Source of the DNA: Streptomyces acidiscabies
Lineage (GTDB): Bacteria; Actinomycetota; Actinomycetes; Streptomycetales; Streptomycetaceae
DNA length: 64,000 bases
NCBI RefSeq assembly: GCF_020010905.1
Contig: NZ_JAGJBY010000001.1
Span: forward strand, 4,608,001 to 4,672,000
Direction of reading: 5' to 3'
A model generated the notes under the pieces. The model was given only the letters and a program-made list of their open reading frames with translations. It did no database searches and was not told where the DNA came from. The position numbers and the translations under genes were made by a program. Below, one piece after another: positions 43,882 to 53,658 of this stretch. Within the stretch, counting starts at the first letter, position 1. The number at the start of each line of letters is the position of its first letter.

Positions 43882-46494
43882 TCACGACTCCGTCGGAGCC
43901 GTGCTCTGGGGCCGCCGGGAAGGCGGCGGGAGGAACGGCAGGTGCGCGGCGCCGCGTTCCTCGGCGAGTGCCGAGGCGAGCGCCAGCAGACAGCCGGCCG
44001 TTCCGGTGGCGAGGTCCATGGAGAGACGCATCATCTGGTGGCCGGGGAAGGCGAGTTGGCCCTGATAGGGCATCGCCAGCCAGTCCAGCGCGTCGATCTG
44101 CGCGGTGAGCCGGGACCCCGCGGCGCCCGGCATCGTCGTACGCGCCAGGTGCAGGATCATCCCGGCGCGCCCCTGAAGAAGTCCGGGCTGCGCGTAGAAG
44201 CGGCAGGTGGCGGCCGTGAAGATGCCGGTGCGGGCCTGCTCGAAACCGTCGTCGGGGGCGTGGGTGAGGTAGTCGTCCAGGACCAGCCCGATCCCCGCGC
44301 TGCCGTCCCCGAGGTACGGCATCGTCCGCCACCCCTCGTCGACTTCGAGCGACCCGCCCTGCTGGACGACGCACGCTTCGAGGTCCCGCCGCAACGCGGT
44401 CCCGGCGGCCTCCAACAGCGCCTTGTCGCCGGTGCGTTCGTACTGCCGCAGCAGCAGGAGCGCGGGCCCGGTCGCGCCCCGCATCAACCCCGCCCGGGGC
44501 CGGGGCTTCGCGGGACGCGGCTCGGCGAGGCGCTGTACGAGGATGTCGGCGCTGTCAGCGGCGTACGCGTCCAGGGACGACTCGCCCGTGAGGTCCGCGA
44601 GTCCGCCCAGCACGAGGCCCAGGCCCGCGAGGCCCCCTTGCAGGTCGGACGACAGCTTCTGCCAGCGCTCGCGCAGGATGCCGGAGACGAGGTCGAGGGC
44701 GCGCTCGCGGTGTCCGAGGAGCGCGAGGACGTACGCGACGCCCGCGAGTCCGTCGTACAGACCCAGCGGCGTGCCCGGGGGCGGCGGGTCCGTGTGGTCG
44801 AGGAGCCAGCGCTCGCCCTCCTCGTAGCGGTCGGCGCCGGCGGCGCGCAGCGCGTACAGGACCCCCGCCGCGCCGTGCGCGACCCCGAGGCCGCCGCCGT
44901 CCGAGAACTGGGCGACGTCGCCGGGGAAGAGCCGGTCGTCGCGGTCCGGCGTCGCCGACGCGAGGACCGCCTCGACCATGGAGTCCCGGCTGCGCGGCCA
45001 GTCGGCGGGAGCCGGCCAGGAGGCGCGCGCGCCGACCCCGTCCCCTGCCGGGGCCGGCGCGCCGTACGAGGGCTCGCGGACGATCTCCGCGACCGCCTCG
45101 TCCAGGAACTCGCGCGGTACGTCGGGGAACTGCTCCCCGATCACCTCGGCGAGGTGTGCCGCCTTGCCCCGGTCGACCACGAACAGCGTCGTCACCGGCA
45201 GGAACAGGGCGAGCCGCAGACAGGCGAGGGCGTACAGGTCGACGTCGACGCCTCTGCGCTCCGGCGGCGCGAAGAACCCGGGGTGCGCGACGACCTGCCG
45301 GCCGTTCTCGCTCAGCGGCGCCGCCGCCTCGAAGTCGAGCAGGCTCACCGACTCGTCGGGCGCGACCATGATGTTGAAGACGTGCAGGTCGTTGAAGGCG
45401 ATCCCGCGCGCGTGCACGGCGGCCACCGCCCGCTCCACCTTGCCGTGGATGCGTACGGCCCACTCGGTGTACGCGGCGACGGCCGCCGGGTCCGGGTCGG
45501 GCACCAGCAGCGGATGCCGCTCGGCGAAGAACGAGTTGAGGGGCTTGCCCTCCAGGAAGTCCATGACGAGGAACCGGTGCCCGCCCAGCTCGAACCAGTC
45601 CCGCACCTCGGGCACGACCCCCGTACCGGCGACGGCCTTCAGCGCCTCCATCTCCCGCTCCAGCCGGGTGATCGCGTCGGCCCCGTCGGACGCGAGCCCC
45701 GCGTGCGGACGCCCCTCCTTGAGGACGACCTTCTCCCCGGTCCGCGTGTCGACGCCCTGGTAGACGCCGCCGCCGTTGGAGAAGTGCAGCGCCTTCTCGA
45801 TCGTGTACGGCAGCTCGCCGACCGTCGTCGTGTTGCGCGCCGCGAGCTGCGGGGCGAGGAACGCGGGCAGCGTCACCCACTCCGGCACCTGGAACGAGGG
45901 CTGGCGGCGGTCCGGGACCAGCGTCCCCGAGCCGTCCCGCACCGCCGGCACCAGCGAGCCCCGCTCGTCGACCACGAACCGCCGCGCGAACGCGCCGTAG
46001 CGGACGTACAGCGGGCCGTCGTACCAGCGCAGGTCGGTCAGGATGTACGGCCCCTCGAAGCCCTCCAGGAGCGCTCCCAGCTCGCGCAGCACCTCGTGGA
46101 GCTGGTCCTCGTCCGCCGGGTAGACGGTGACGAACTTGCCGCTGCCGTCGCGGCCCGCGTACTTCGTGTTGCGCAGGTGCAGCAGGTGCGGGCCCGGCAC
46201 GAACTTGAACGGGATGCGGCGCGGCACGCAGTAGTCCCACACGATCGCCGCGATCCGGTCGGCGTTCTCGCGGGTGGCCGAGGCGTGGATCTTCCACCCC
46301 TGCTCGGGGCCCTCCGCGTGCGGCGGGGTCAGGTTCAGCCAGTCGCCGACGCGCGCCGACTCCCAGCCCTCCGGCACCGGCCTGCGCGCCGTCGCGAACC
46401 ACCCCGCGGACTCGTCCCGGCCGGCGCCCAGCCGGTCCGGCGTCTCGTAGAAGTGCGCGTCCGCCAGCGCGTAGACCTCGTACCGCTTGTCCAT
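43882..46494 (-). CDS. amfT: Class III lanthipeptide synthetase LanKC (AmfT/RamC)
   Basis: 870 aa from ATG 46494 (GGAGGGGG upstream). The N-terminal lyase-like part (about 1-210) starts KRYEVYALADAHFYETPDRLG. A Ser/Thr-kinase domain (about 220-520) has GGGVYQGVDTRTGEKVVLKEGRPH, FNDLHVFNIMVAPD and SLLDFEAAAPL. The LanC-like cyclase domain (about 590-870) has FSDGGGLGVAHGAAGVLYAL, GLYDGLAGVAYVLALLGH and GDGSAGIGLVLDDYL; the zinc ligands of true LanC are not evident, as is usual in class III. It phosphorylates and dehydrates Ser residues of AmfS and forms the rings. First gene of amfTSBA, probably activated by AmfR. Confidence 0.95.
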   Translation of the reverse strand: MDKRYEVYALADAHFYETPDRLGAGRDESAGWFATARRPVPEGWESARVGDWLNLTPPHAEGPEQGWKIHASATRENADRIAAIVWDYCVPRRIPFKFVPGPHLLHLRNTKYAGRDGSGKFVTVYPADEDQLHEVLRELGALLEGFEGPYILTDLRWYDGPLYVRYGAFARRFVVDERGSLVPAVRDGSGTLVPDRRQPSFQVPEWVTLPAFLAPQLAARNTTTVGELPYTIEKALHFSNGGGVYQGVDTRTGEKVVLKEGRPHAGLASDGADAITRLEREMEALKAVAGTGVVPEVRDWFELGGHRFLVMDFLEGKPLNSFFAERHPLLVPDPDPAAVAAYTEWAVRIHGKVERAVAAVHARGIAFNDLHVFNIMVAPDESVSLLDFEAAAPLSENGRQVVAHPGFFAPPERRGVDVDLYALACLRLALFLPVTTLFVVDRGKAAHLAEVIGEQFPDVPREFLDEAVAEIVREPSYGAPAPAGDGVGARASWPAPADWPRSRDSMVEAVLASATPDRDDRLFPGDVAQFSDGGGLGVAHGAAGVLYALRAAGADRYEEGERWLLDHTDPPPPGTPLGLYDGLAGVAYVLALLGHRERALDLVSGILRERWQKLSSDLQGGLAGLGLVLGGLADLTGESSLDAYAADSADILVQRLAEPRPAKPRPRAGLMRGATGPALLLLRQYERTGDKALLEAAGTALRRDLEACVVQQGGSLEVDEGWRTMPYLGDGSAGIGLVLDDYLTHAPDDGFEQARTGIFTAATCRFYAQPGLLQGRAGMILHLARTTMPGAAGSRLTAQIDALDWLAMPYQGQLAFPGHQMMRLSMDLATGTAGCLLALASALAEERGAAHLPFLPPPSRRPQSTAPTES

Positions 46495-46569
46495 GCGTCC
46501 CCCTCCGTGGGCCGGCACTGAGATTTCCAGGGCGCGGGAGCCGCCGACAGTCACGCCTGTCATGAGATG

Positions 46570-46598
46570 GACATGCAGAACGCACGGGTAAAGACATG
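46570..46598. promoter_or_regulatory. Direct GACATG repeats upstream of amfT
   Basis: GACATG at 46570-46575 and 46593-46598, 23 bp apart (about two helix turns), in the 217-bp gap between amfT and the divergent phosphatase. Candidate activator contact sites; the link to AmfR is a guess. Confidence 0.3.
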
Positions 46599-46711
46599 TT
46601 CGGGATGTTTCGATCCGCGCCGTCCGCCGGAGTGCGCCCTTCCGCACCTCCCGGAACCCCGGAACGCTCCCAGGGGCTGCGCGAACGCGGCGCAAGCGCT
46701 GTAATACGGAC

Positions 46712-49135
46712 GTGGTGACTGAGGGTGGTGCGCGGCAGGGAGGGCGGGCGCCGCGTGCCGAAGTGGCCCTCAAGACCGTCGGCGCGGATCAGCATTCGCC
46801 CGAACGGGTGAGGCGGACGCTGGAGCAGGCGCTCGTCTTCGCGGGCGCCTCCTGCGCCGCCGGATACGCGCCCGGCGCCGACGGCCTGCTGTGCCTCGTC
46901 GACTCCGCGGGCGTCCCGCGCACCCTCTTCGGCCTGCGCGAGACCTACCCGCCCGACGGGAACTCCCCGGTCGCCCTCGCCGTCCGCACCGGACGCCCCG
47001 TCCGGCTCGGCCCCGGCGACCTCGCCGACTGCGCGGAATCCCGCCGGATGGCCGCCGGAGAGGTCCACCTGACCGCCCTGCCGGCCGGCGGCGGCTGCCT
47101 GGTCGCCGTCGGGGAGCGGGCCTTCGACGCCGACGACCGCGAGTGCCTCGACCTCGTCGCCGACGCCCTCGTCTGGCCCGAGTCCCGTACCGGCCCGCCC
47201 GACGAGGTCGGCGGCGACGGCTTCGCGCTCGCCATGGACACCGGCCGCGTCGAGGTCGGCGACCGGCTCCTGGAGCTGTTCGGCCTCGCCCGTGAGCGGT
47301 TCGACGGCCGCGTGGAGACCCTCCTCGGCCTCGCCGTCCCCGAGGACCTCCCCGCGCTGATGTCGGTCGTCGAGGCCGACCACATGTCCCTCGGCGACCG
47401 CGAGCTGGAGTTCCGGGTCATCGGCCCCAGCGGCACGCCCCGCTGGCTGCGGCTGAGCGGACGGCTCGCCCAGGCCGAGGCGGGCCGCCCCGTACGGCTC
47501 GTCGGCACGGTCGCCGACGCCGCCGCCGTACGGGGCGAGGTCACCGACGTCGCCCGCGTCCAGCGGCTCGCCGCCGCGCTCTCCACCGCCGGGACCGTCC
47601 GCGACGTCAGCCACGCCGTCGTCTCCGCCCTGCGCGGCCCCCTGCGCGCCGACCGCATCGCCCTCGCCGAGCTGGAGGGCGAGCGGCTCGTCGTGACCGT
47701 CCTCGACCCGCCCTACCCCGAGTCCTGGCCCGAGCTGTGGCGCCTGGAGTGGCGCGGCGAATGGCCCGACGCGCCGATGCGGTCCCTGCCGACGCTGGCC
47801 GCCGTGCTGCGCGAGGGCCGGGTACGGATCTGGGGAGCCGGAACAGCCCTGGAACCGGCGCTGGGGGAGCTGGGCCCCGGGGGCCTCGCCGTGCTGCCGC
47901 TGGCCGCCGCGGGCCGTACGGTCGGCGTCTGCCTGGTCGGCTGGAATGCCCCGCACGACTTCGGCCCCGACGAGCGCGCCCTCCTCACCGCCTCCGCCGG
48001 GCTCGCCGGACAGGCCCTCACCCGCGCCCATGCCTTCGACGCCGAGCACGAACTCGTCGGCATGCTGCAACGCCAGCTCCTGCCCCGCAGCCTGCCGCGC
48101 CTGCCCGGCGGCGTCGCCGTCGCCCGGTACCTGCCCGCGACGGCCGGCCTGGAGGTGGGCGGCGACTGGTACGACGTGATCCCCCTCCCCGACAACCACG
48201 TCGCCCTCGTCATCGGCGACGTCCAGGGCCACAGCACCGCCGCCGCGACCCTCATGGGCCAGATGCGGACGGCCCTGCGCGCCTACTCCACCGAGGGCCA
48301 CCCGCCGGACGTCGTCGTCGCCCACGCCAACCGCCTCCTCCTCGAACTGGAGACGGACCTCTTCGTCACCTGCGTGTACGTCGACGTCGACATGGAGTCC
48401 GGCACGGCCTGGTGCGTCCGCGCCGGCCACCCTCCACCGGCCCTGCGTCACCCGGACGGCTCCACGGAGGTCGCCGACGAGGACGGGGGGCCGCCGCTCG
48501 GCGTCGTCGCCCAGGCGGAGTTCCCGCTGGTGCCGCTGCGGCTACAGGCCGGGACGGTGGTCGCGCTCACCACGGACGGCCTCGTCGAGTCCGCCAGCTC
48601 CTCCATGGACGACGGCTTCGAACGGCTCTGTACGGGGCTCAGCGCCGCCGACCCCGCCCACCTGGACCTCGTCGCCGACAGCCTCCTCGCGGAGGCGCAC
48701 CGGGGCGACGACATCGCGCTGCTGCTCCTGCGCTACGACGGCATGGAGACGCGGCCCCTGCGCGAGGGGTGGACCGTCTGGCGGGTCCCCGAGGCGTCCC
48801 GGCACGCCCGTCGCTTCACCCGGCGCACGCTGAAGGACTGGGGCATCGAGGAGGAGGCCATGGACGGGGCGCTGCTGGCCGTGTCCGAGCTGGTCACGAA
48901 CGCGCTGGTCCACACGGAGGGGCAGGTGCGGCTGGACATGACCCTGCTGGGCCGCCGGCTGCGCCTCGCGGTCACCGACACCTCGCCCCGGACCCCGGTG
49001 AAGCCGACGGGGCTGGGGTGGGAGGCGACCGGAGGGCGCGGGATCCTGCTGGTGGAGGCCATGTCGGAGGCCTGGGGGACGGTGCCGGTCAGCGGGGGGA
49101 AGCAGGTGTGGTGCGAGCTGCGGCTGGACGCCTAG
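46712..49135 (+). CDS. GAF/PAS-SpoIIE phosphatase with HATPase domain, divergent from amfT
   Basis: 807 aa from GTG 46712; there is no ribosome site, and TAATAC ends 6 bp upstream, so a leaderless mRNA is possible. N-terminal sensor region (about 15-165), PAS (about 175-270, VEVGDRLLELFGLARERFDG), GAF (about 285-430), and SpoIIE domain (about 445-670) with LLPRSLPRLPGGVAVARYLPA in parts, GGDWYDVIPL, IGDVQGHSTAAATLMGQM, RAGHPPPALRH and DDIALLLLRYDGM. A C-terminal GHKL ATPase (about 680-807) has AVSELVTNALVHTEGQ and TGGRGILLVEAMSEAWG. It shares the intergenic region with amfT. A role in developmental partner switching is plausible but unproven. Confidence 0.88.
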   Translation: MVTEGGARQGGRAPRAEVALKTVGADQHSPERVRRTLEQALVFAGASCAAGYAPGADGLLCLVDSAGVPRTLFGLRETYPPDGNSPVALAVRTGRPVRLGPGDLADCAESRRMAAGEVHLTALPAGGGCLVAVGERAFDADDRECLDLVADALVWPESRTGPPDEVGGDGFALAMDTGRVEVGDRLLELFGLARERFDGRVETLLGLAVPEDLPALMSVVEADHMSLGDRELEFRVIGPSGTPRWLRLSGRLAQAEAGRPVRLVGTVADAAAVRGEVTDVARVQRLAAALSTAGTVRDVSHAVVSALRGPLRADRIALAELEGERLVVTVLDPPYPESWPELWRLEWRGEWPDAPMRSLPTLAAVLREGRVRIWGAGTALEPALGELGPGGLAVLPLAAAGRTVGVCLVGWNAPHDFGPDERALLTASAGLAGQALTRAHAFDAEHELVGMLQRQLLPRSLPRLPGGVAVARYLPATAGLEVGGDWYDVIPLPDNHVALVIGDVQGHSTAAATLMGQMRTALRAYSTEGHPPDVVVAHANRLLLELETDLFVTCVYVDVDMESGTAWCVRAGHPPPALRHPDGSTEVADEDGGPPLGVVAQAEFPLVPLRLQAGTVVALTTDGLVESASSSMDDGFERLCTGLSAADPAHLDLVADSLLAEAHRGDDIALLLLRYDGMETRPLREGWTVWRVPEASRHARRFTRRTLKDWGIEEEAMDGALLAVSELVTNALVHTEGQVRLDMTLLGRRLRLAVTDTSPRTPVKPTGLGWEATGGRGILLVEAMSEAWGTVPVSGGKQVWCELRLDA

Positions 49136-49159
49136 TCACGCCGGCCGCAGCCCCCGCTC

Positions 49160-50218
49160 TCAGCGCGGCGCCCGCAGCCACTGGCTCAGCAGCGTGAACG
49201 CCTCCGGGTACTCCGCCTTCCACGTGTTGTAGTTGTGCCCGCCGCTGCTCAGCAGCTGCGTACGGATCTCCACCTGCGTCCCCGCCGCAGCCGCCACGAA
49301 CTGCTCGATGGAGGACGCCGGGCTCAGCCGGTCCTGCCGGGACGTCGCGAGGAAGAGGCTCACCCGCGCCTTGGTCCCCTTGACCATGTGGGTGGGGGCG
49401 TTGCGGCGGCGTACGGCGGGGTCGGTCAGCACCGACGTGTCGCCGGTCAGCGGATCGGGGTCGAGCGCCGCGCCCGCGCCGAACACCTTGGGGAACTGGA
49501 GCGGCAGCTTCACCGCGCAGAACCCGCCCGTGGAGTACCCGGCGACCCCCCACCCGCCGGGCCCGTTGATCGTCCGGAACTTCGTCCGGATCAGGTCGGG
49601 CACATCGGCGGACAGCCAGGTCGCGACCTTGTGGCCCGGCAGGTCGCTGCAGTCCGTGTCGACGCTGCCGGGGTTCACGACCGGCATCACCAGGATGAAG
49701 GGGTGTACGGCGCGCTGCGCCAGCAGGTCGGCGAAGTCGCCCGGCATCCCGCCGTGCTCCAGCCAGGACTGCGGCGACCCCGGCACCCCGTGCAGCAGCA
49801 TCAGCACGGGGAAGTGCTTCGTGCGATACGCGGCCTCGTCGTACTGCGGCGGCGTCCACACCAGCACCTGCCCGGAGAGCAGCGACTTCTTCCCCCGGAA
49901 GTAGGTGTCGAGGACCCCGCCCTGCGTGCCCTTGCTGAACTTGGCCCGGTCGACCGGCGGCCCCGGCATGGTCATGGCGGTCGTGTTGTCCGTGCCCATC
50001 AGGTCGTCCCACGAGGCGTACAAGCCGTAACTGTTGTTGATCCACACGGCCACCACGGAGATCGCGGTCAGCTGGCACACGCCGATCAGCACCGCCTGTA
50101 CCGCCCACCGCACCACACGCGGTCCCCGAACCCTCGCCCACAAAGCGATGGTCGCCACCACCGCCAGCGCGGTCACCGCCACGAGAACGACGAAGAACGC
50201 CGTACCTGTCAGCGACAT
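49160..50218 (-). CDS. Membrane-anchored esterase (mycolyltransferase/esterase D-like)
   Basis: 352 aa from ATG 50218 (GGAGG upstream). Two N-terminal membrane helices (TAFFVVLVAVTALAVVATIAL and VRWAVQAVLIGVCQLTAISVV, quoted in part) place the catalytic domain outside the cell. The alpha/beta-hydrolase fold follows the PF00756 pattern: FPVLMLLHGVPGSPQSWLEHG, the nucleophile Ser in WGVAGYSTGGFCAVKL, an acidic residue near ATSRQDRLSP, and His in SSGGHNYNTWK. Homologues act as esterases or acyl transferases on surface lipids or feruloyl esters. The gene diverges from the GH5 gene with 193 bp between starts, and it ends 24 bp after the phosphatase. Confidence 0.83.
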   Translation of the reverse strand: MSLTGTAFFVVLVAVTALAVVATIALWARVRGPRVVRWAVQAVLIGVCQLTAISVVAVWINNSYGLYASWDDLMGTDNTTAMTMPGPPVDRAKFSKGTQGGVLDTYFRGKKSLLSGQVLVWTPPQYDEAAYRTKHFPVLMLLHGVPGSPQSWLEHGGMPGDFADLLAQRAVHPFILVMPVVNPGSVDTDCSDLPGHKVATWLSADVPDLIRTKFRTINGPGGWGVAGYSTGGFCAVKLPLQFPKVFGAGAALDPDPLTGDTSVLTDPAVRRRNAPTHMVKGTKARVSLFLATSRQDRLSPASSIEQFVAAAAGTQVEIRTQLLSSGGHNYNTWKAEYPEAFTLLSQWLRAPR

Positions 50219-50359
50219 GACCACCTCCTGATCCTTACCGGACAACTTTTGCTACTTCTGTACCGAAGAGACGGGACATGAGCCGTTCCTGTTGGCCATG
50301 GAACAGTCAAGGATCTTCCCGACCGGAACGCCAACCGCTGGTGGGATACAAGAGCAGAA

Positions 50360-50377
50360 ACTTACTCATGAGTCAGA
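50360..50377. promoter_or_regulatory. Operator-like site upstream of the GH5 gene
   Basis: ACTTACT-CATG-AGTCAGA keeps the left half-site, the 4-bp spacer and five of seven right half-site positions of the perfect repeat at 53659-53676. It lies 35-52 bp upstream of the GH5 start, suggesting shared control by the TetR protein at 53746. Confidence 0.45.
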
Positions 50378-50411
50378 AGTATTGACGCTGTCCGGAAATC
50401 AACCGACTGTA

Positions 50412-52271
50412 ATGGACATGCCGAATATCCGGGTGCGTCTGCTCGCTGTTCTGGTTGTCCTCTGCGGATTCCTGGCGACGCTGGTCCCACAGGCCGGTGC
50501 CGCCGCCTCTGTCCCCGACTCCCTGTCGTTCGACGGCACCGCCCTCACCGTCGCGAACGGCCGCTTCGTCGACGCCACCGGCCGCGAGGTCGTGCTGCGC
50601 GGCTACAACGTCTCCGGCGAGACCAAGCTCGACGAGAACAAGGGCCTGCCCTTCGCCTCGGTCGCCGACGCCAAGAAGTCCGCCGCCGCGCTGCGCGCCC
50701 TCGGCGGCGGAAACTCCGTACGCTTCCTCCTCTCCTGGGCCTACGCCGAACCCGTACGCGGCAAGCTCGACGCCGCGTACATCTCGGCGGCGACCGCCCA
50801 GATCGGCGCCTTCCTGGACGCCGGGATCCGGGTCTACCCCGACTTCCACCAGGACCTGTACTCCCGCTACCTCTTCAACTCCGGCAGCTGGTACAGCGGC
50901 GACGGCGCCCCCAAGTGGGCCGTGGACCTGGGGGGTTACCCGCAGGAGTCGTGCGGCATCTGCATCATGTGGGGCCAGAACATCACCCAGAACAACGCGG
51001 TGAAGGCAGGCCAGTACGACTTCTGGCACAACAACCACGGCATCCAGGACAGCTTCCTGACGACCGCCCAGAACGTCATGGCCTACCTCAAGCAGAACCT
51101 GACGTCGGACCAGTTCGCCGGGATCATCGGCTTCGACCCCTACAACGAGCCCTACGCAGGCACCTACGACTCCGGCCAGAAGAGCCGGAGTTGGGAGCAG
51201 AACCTGCTCTGGCCGTTCTACGTGAAGTTCCGCGCCCGCATGGACGCGGCGGGCTGGCAGGACAAGCCCGCGATGATCGAACCCAACCTCTTCTGGAACG
51301 GCAACGTCAGCAAGGAGGAGGGCGGCCTCCTCGACGCCGGCACCCTCGGCTCCCGCTACGTCTTCAACACCCACTTCTACGACCAGAAGGCTATCTCCGG
51401 CATCCTCATGTGGGGCAACGCCTCCGACGGCCAGTACGTCACCGACTTCGGCACCGTCCGCGACCGCGCCACGGCGACGGGCACGACGGCCATCGTCAGC
51501 GAGTTCGGCCACCCCCTGAACGGCGCCACCGCCGGCAAGGCCCCGACCGTCCTCAAGGCCATGTACCAGGCCCTCGACTCCCGCGTGAAGGGCGCCAACT
51601 GGTGGTCCACGCCCGCGAGTTCGGGACCCGTCCTGTCCGGCTCGCAGTGGCAGTGGGACATCTACAACGGACGCCACCACGAATACATGAACGCCAACCC
51701 CGACAAACTCCTCACCGCAGGCGACGCCTGGAACGACGAGGACCTCTCCGCCGTACGCCTCGACGACTCCGGAACGCCGGTGCTGCGCCAGGACGGACGG
51801 CTCCTCGACCGGGTCTACCCGAGCGCCACGGCCGGTACGACACTGGCCTTCACCTACGAGGACCGCTCGCGTGACGGCTCGACCGTCCTGAGCTGGAACC
51901 CGGTGCCGAGTTCGCTGCCGAACGTGTCCTCGCTCGTCGGTTCCGGGCAGTACAGCGTGCTCGTGTGGCGCTCCAACGGGGGCTCCGCGCCTACCGAGTT
52001 GCACCTTCCGGCGACGTTCCCGACGGCTACTACGACCGTCGTCTCCGACCTCGGGGCGGTGTACGGGCCCGGCGCGTACTCGGCGTCCACGAAGATCGGC
52101 GCCGCTGCCGAGCCGGGTGGGACCGGGAGCCGGCGACTGCTGCTGAGCACCTCCGACTCGGGGACCCTGCACTACGCGCTGGTCACCAACGGGGCTTCGG
52201 CGCCGTCGAGTTCGGTGCTGGCTGCGGCTCGTACGGAGCTGGCGGGCTGGGTCGCGCAGAAGTTCAGCTGA
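50412..52271 (+). CDS. Secreted GH5 glycoside hydrolase (endoglycoceramidase/cellulase-type)
   Basis: 619 aa from ATG 50412; a second ATG at 50418 is equally possible. Signal peptide: RLLAVLVVLCGFLATLVPQAGAA (quoted in part). The GH5 barrel shows VLRGYNVSGETK, YPDFHQDLYSRY (motif seen in endoglycoceramidase-like GH5), acid/base Glu246 in GFDPYNEPYAG, and nucleophile Glu364 in AIVSEFGHP. A C-terminal beta-sandwich (about 480-600) follows the barrel, as in that subgroup. The HQDLY motif and C-domain favour glycolipid or steryl-glucoside-type substrates over cellulose, but activity is not certain. A strong bidirectional terminator follows at 52287. Confidence 0.87.
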   Translation: MDMPNIRVRLLAVLVVLCGFLATLVPQAGAAASVPDSLSFDGTALTVANGRFVDATGREVVLRGYNVSGETKLDENKGLPFASVADAKKSAAALRALGGGNSVRFLLSWAYAEPVRGKLDAAYISAATAQIGAFLDAGIRVYPDFHQDLYSRYLFNSGSWYSGDGAPKWAVDLGGYPQESCGICIMWGQNITQNNAVKAGQYDFWHNNHGIQDSFLTTAQNVMAYLKQNLTSDQFAGIIGFDPYNEPYAGTYDSGQKSRSWEQNLLWPFYVKFRARMDAAGWQDKPAMIEPNLFWNGNVSKEEGGLLDAGTLGSRYVFNTHFYDQKAISGILMWGNASDGQYVTDFGTVRDRATATGTTAIVSEFGHPLNGATAGKAPTVLKAMYQALDSRVKGANWWSTPASSGPVLSGSQWQWDIYNGRHHEYMNANPDKLLTAGDAWNDEDLSAVRLDDSGTPVLRQDGRLLDRVYPSATAGTTLAFTYEDRSRDGSTVLSWNPVPSSLPNVSSLVGSGQYSVLVWRSNGGSAPTELHLPATFPTATTTVVSDLGAVYGPGAYSASTKIGAAAEPGGTGSRRLLLSTSDSGTLHYALVTNGASAPSSSVLAAARTELAGWVAQKFS

Positions 52272-52286
52272 CTGTACGGAAATTGG

Positions 52287-52322
52287 GCGCTGCCCCTCGG
52301 GAACTCACCCGAGGGGCAGTGC
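52287..52322. terminator. Bidirectional terminator with U-tract
   Basis: 15-base arms (52287-52301, 52308-52322; one wobble) around AACTCA, followed by TTTT on the plus side. It lies between the convergent GH5 and beta-propeller genes. Confidence 0.9.
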
Positions 52323-52335
52323 TTTTGAGCTTTGG

Positions 52336-53577
52336 TCAGGACGGGCTTGTCCATGTGGTCGCGACATGCCCCAGCCGTACGCGCTGCGGGTGGTCGCCCA
52401 CCGGCACCGACGTCACCTTCTGGCCGGTCGCGAAGTCGATCGCGGTGACCTGGTCGGCGCCGCTCTCCGAGATGACGCACGCCTTGCCGTCGCCGCTGAC
52501 CGTCGCCCAGTACGGCTTCGAGGCGGTGACCAGCGGGCCTTCCTGGAGCGTCGTGCGGTTCACGACGGTCGCGTAGTCGTCCATCGTGCCCGCGACACAC
52601 AGCTTGCTGCCGTCCGGGCTCATCGAAATCCCGTGGTGGCGCGAGTCGTTGACGAACGTCGTGCGGTCGTCGCTGGTCGTCGCGTTCTTCGGCAGGGTCT
52701 TCGTCCGGGTGATGCGGTCGGTCGCGACGTCGTACTCGAAGAAGCCGTTGAAGAACGACACCTGGAAGTACAGCTTCGACTCGTCCGGCGAGAACACCGC
52801 CGGGCGGACCGCGTCCGAGTAGTCGGTCAGGCCGATCGCGTCCAGCTTCGGCCGCATGTCGATGACCTTGACCTGCTGGAACGTGGTCGCGTCGACGACC
52901 GTGATGCGCCGGTCGCCCTTCGTCCAGTCCTGCCAGGGCGCGTCGAGGGCCGTGTTCACGTCCCCGATCGCCATGTTGTAGATGTACTTGCCGTCCTTGG
53001 TGAAGATGTTCTCGTGCGGCTTGTCGCCGGTGGCGAACTTGCCGATCTGGTTGCCCGTGTTGATGTCCAGCACGTGCACGGTGTTCGAGATCGAGGCGGA
53101 GACCGCGACGCGGGTGCCGTCGGGGGAGACCGCCATGTGGTCGGAGCGGTAACCCGACACCGGGAAGCGCCAGTTGATCGCTCCGGTGGCCAGGTTGATG
53201 GACACGACGTCGGCGAAGCTCGGGCGGGAGACGACCACCGACGACCCGTCGGGTGTGGTGTACATGTCGTCCACGAACTGGTCGTGGCCCTCACCGACGC
53301 CGTTGCGGATCGCCATGAAGTAGATCCACTTGATCGGGTTGGCGTTGATCTCCGCCATCCGCTGGTCCTTGTCCGGGATGACGTTGATGCGGCCGATCTT
53401 CGCGTAGTCGCCGGTCGACTTGATGACGTCGGCGGTGCCGTCCCAGTTGTTCCCGACGAACAGCACCTCCCGCAGCGCCGCCGCGTCCGGGGCGGCGTGC
53501 GAGGCGGCGGGTGCGGCGAGAGTCAGGGTGAGAGCGGCGGCAAGCGTGCACAGGTGCCTGGATCTGACAGCAGGCAT
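52336..53577 (-). CDS. Secreted YncE-like beta-propeller protein
   Basis: 413 aa from ATG 53577, preceded by GGAGG at a slightly long spacing; an ATG at 53595 lacks a ribosome site. Signal peptide: CTLAAALTLTLAAPAASHAA. The rest is made of propeller blades with recurring (S/F)xDGxxVxV elements: DDMYTTPDGSSVVVSRP, MAVSPDGTRVAVSASISN, IFTKDGKYIYNMAIG, VFSPDESKLYFQVS, GISMSPDGSKLCVAG and VSGDGKACVISESGADQ. YVTN/YncE-type propellers bind partners or substrates; no catalytic site is identifiable. It diverges from the TetR gene around the inverted repeat 53659-53676. Confidence 0.78.
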   Translation of the reverse strand: MPAVRSRHLCTLAAALTLTLAAPAASHAAPDAAALREVLFVGNNWDGTADVIKSTGDYAKIGRINVIPDKDQRMAEINANPIKWIYFMAIRNGVGEGHDQFVDDMYTTPDGSSVVVSRPSFADVVSINLATGAINWRFPVSGYRSDHMAVSPDGTRVAVSASISNTVHVLDINTGNQIGKFATGDKPHENIFTKDGKYIYNMAIGDVNTALDAPWQDWTKGDRRITVVDATTFQQVKVIDMRPKLDAIGLTDYSDAVRPAVFSPDESKLYFQVSFFNGFFEYDVATDRITRTKTLPKNATTSDDRTTFVNDSRHHGISMSPDGSKLCVAGTMDDYATVVNRTTLQEGPLVTASKPYWATVSGDGKACVISESGADQVTAIDFATGQKVTSVPVGDHPQRVRLGHVATTWTSPS

Positions 53578-53658
53578 GGGGGGTGTTGCCTCCATCCGAG
53601 GGCGGTGACATGAGGTAACGCGGCTCGCCGGATCTGAAGACGTGCGGTTCCAGATCTG

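Noticed and set aside
44555..48451. 1298-aa minus-strand frame spanning amfT and the phosphatase
   Set aside because: Out-of-frame shadow of both real genes with biased Gly/Arg/Ala content and no domain.
47737..49197. 486-aa plus-strand frame
   Set aside because: Arg/Pro-rich shadow of the SpoIIE phosphatase gene in another frame.
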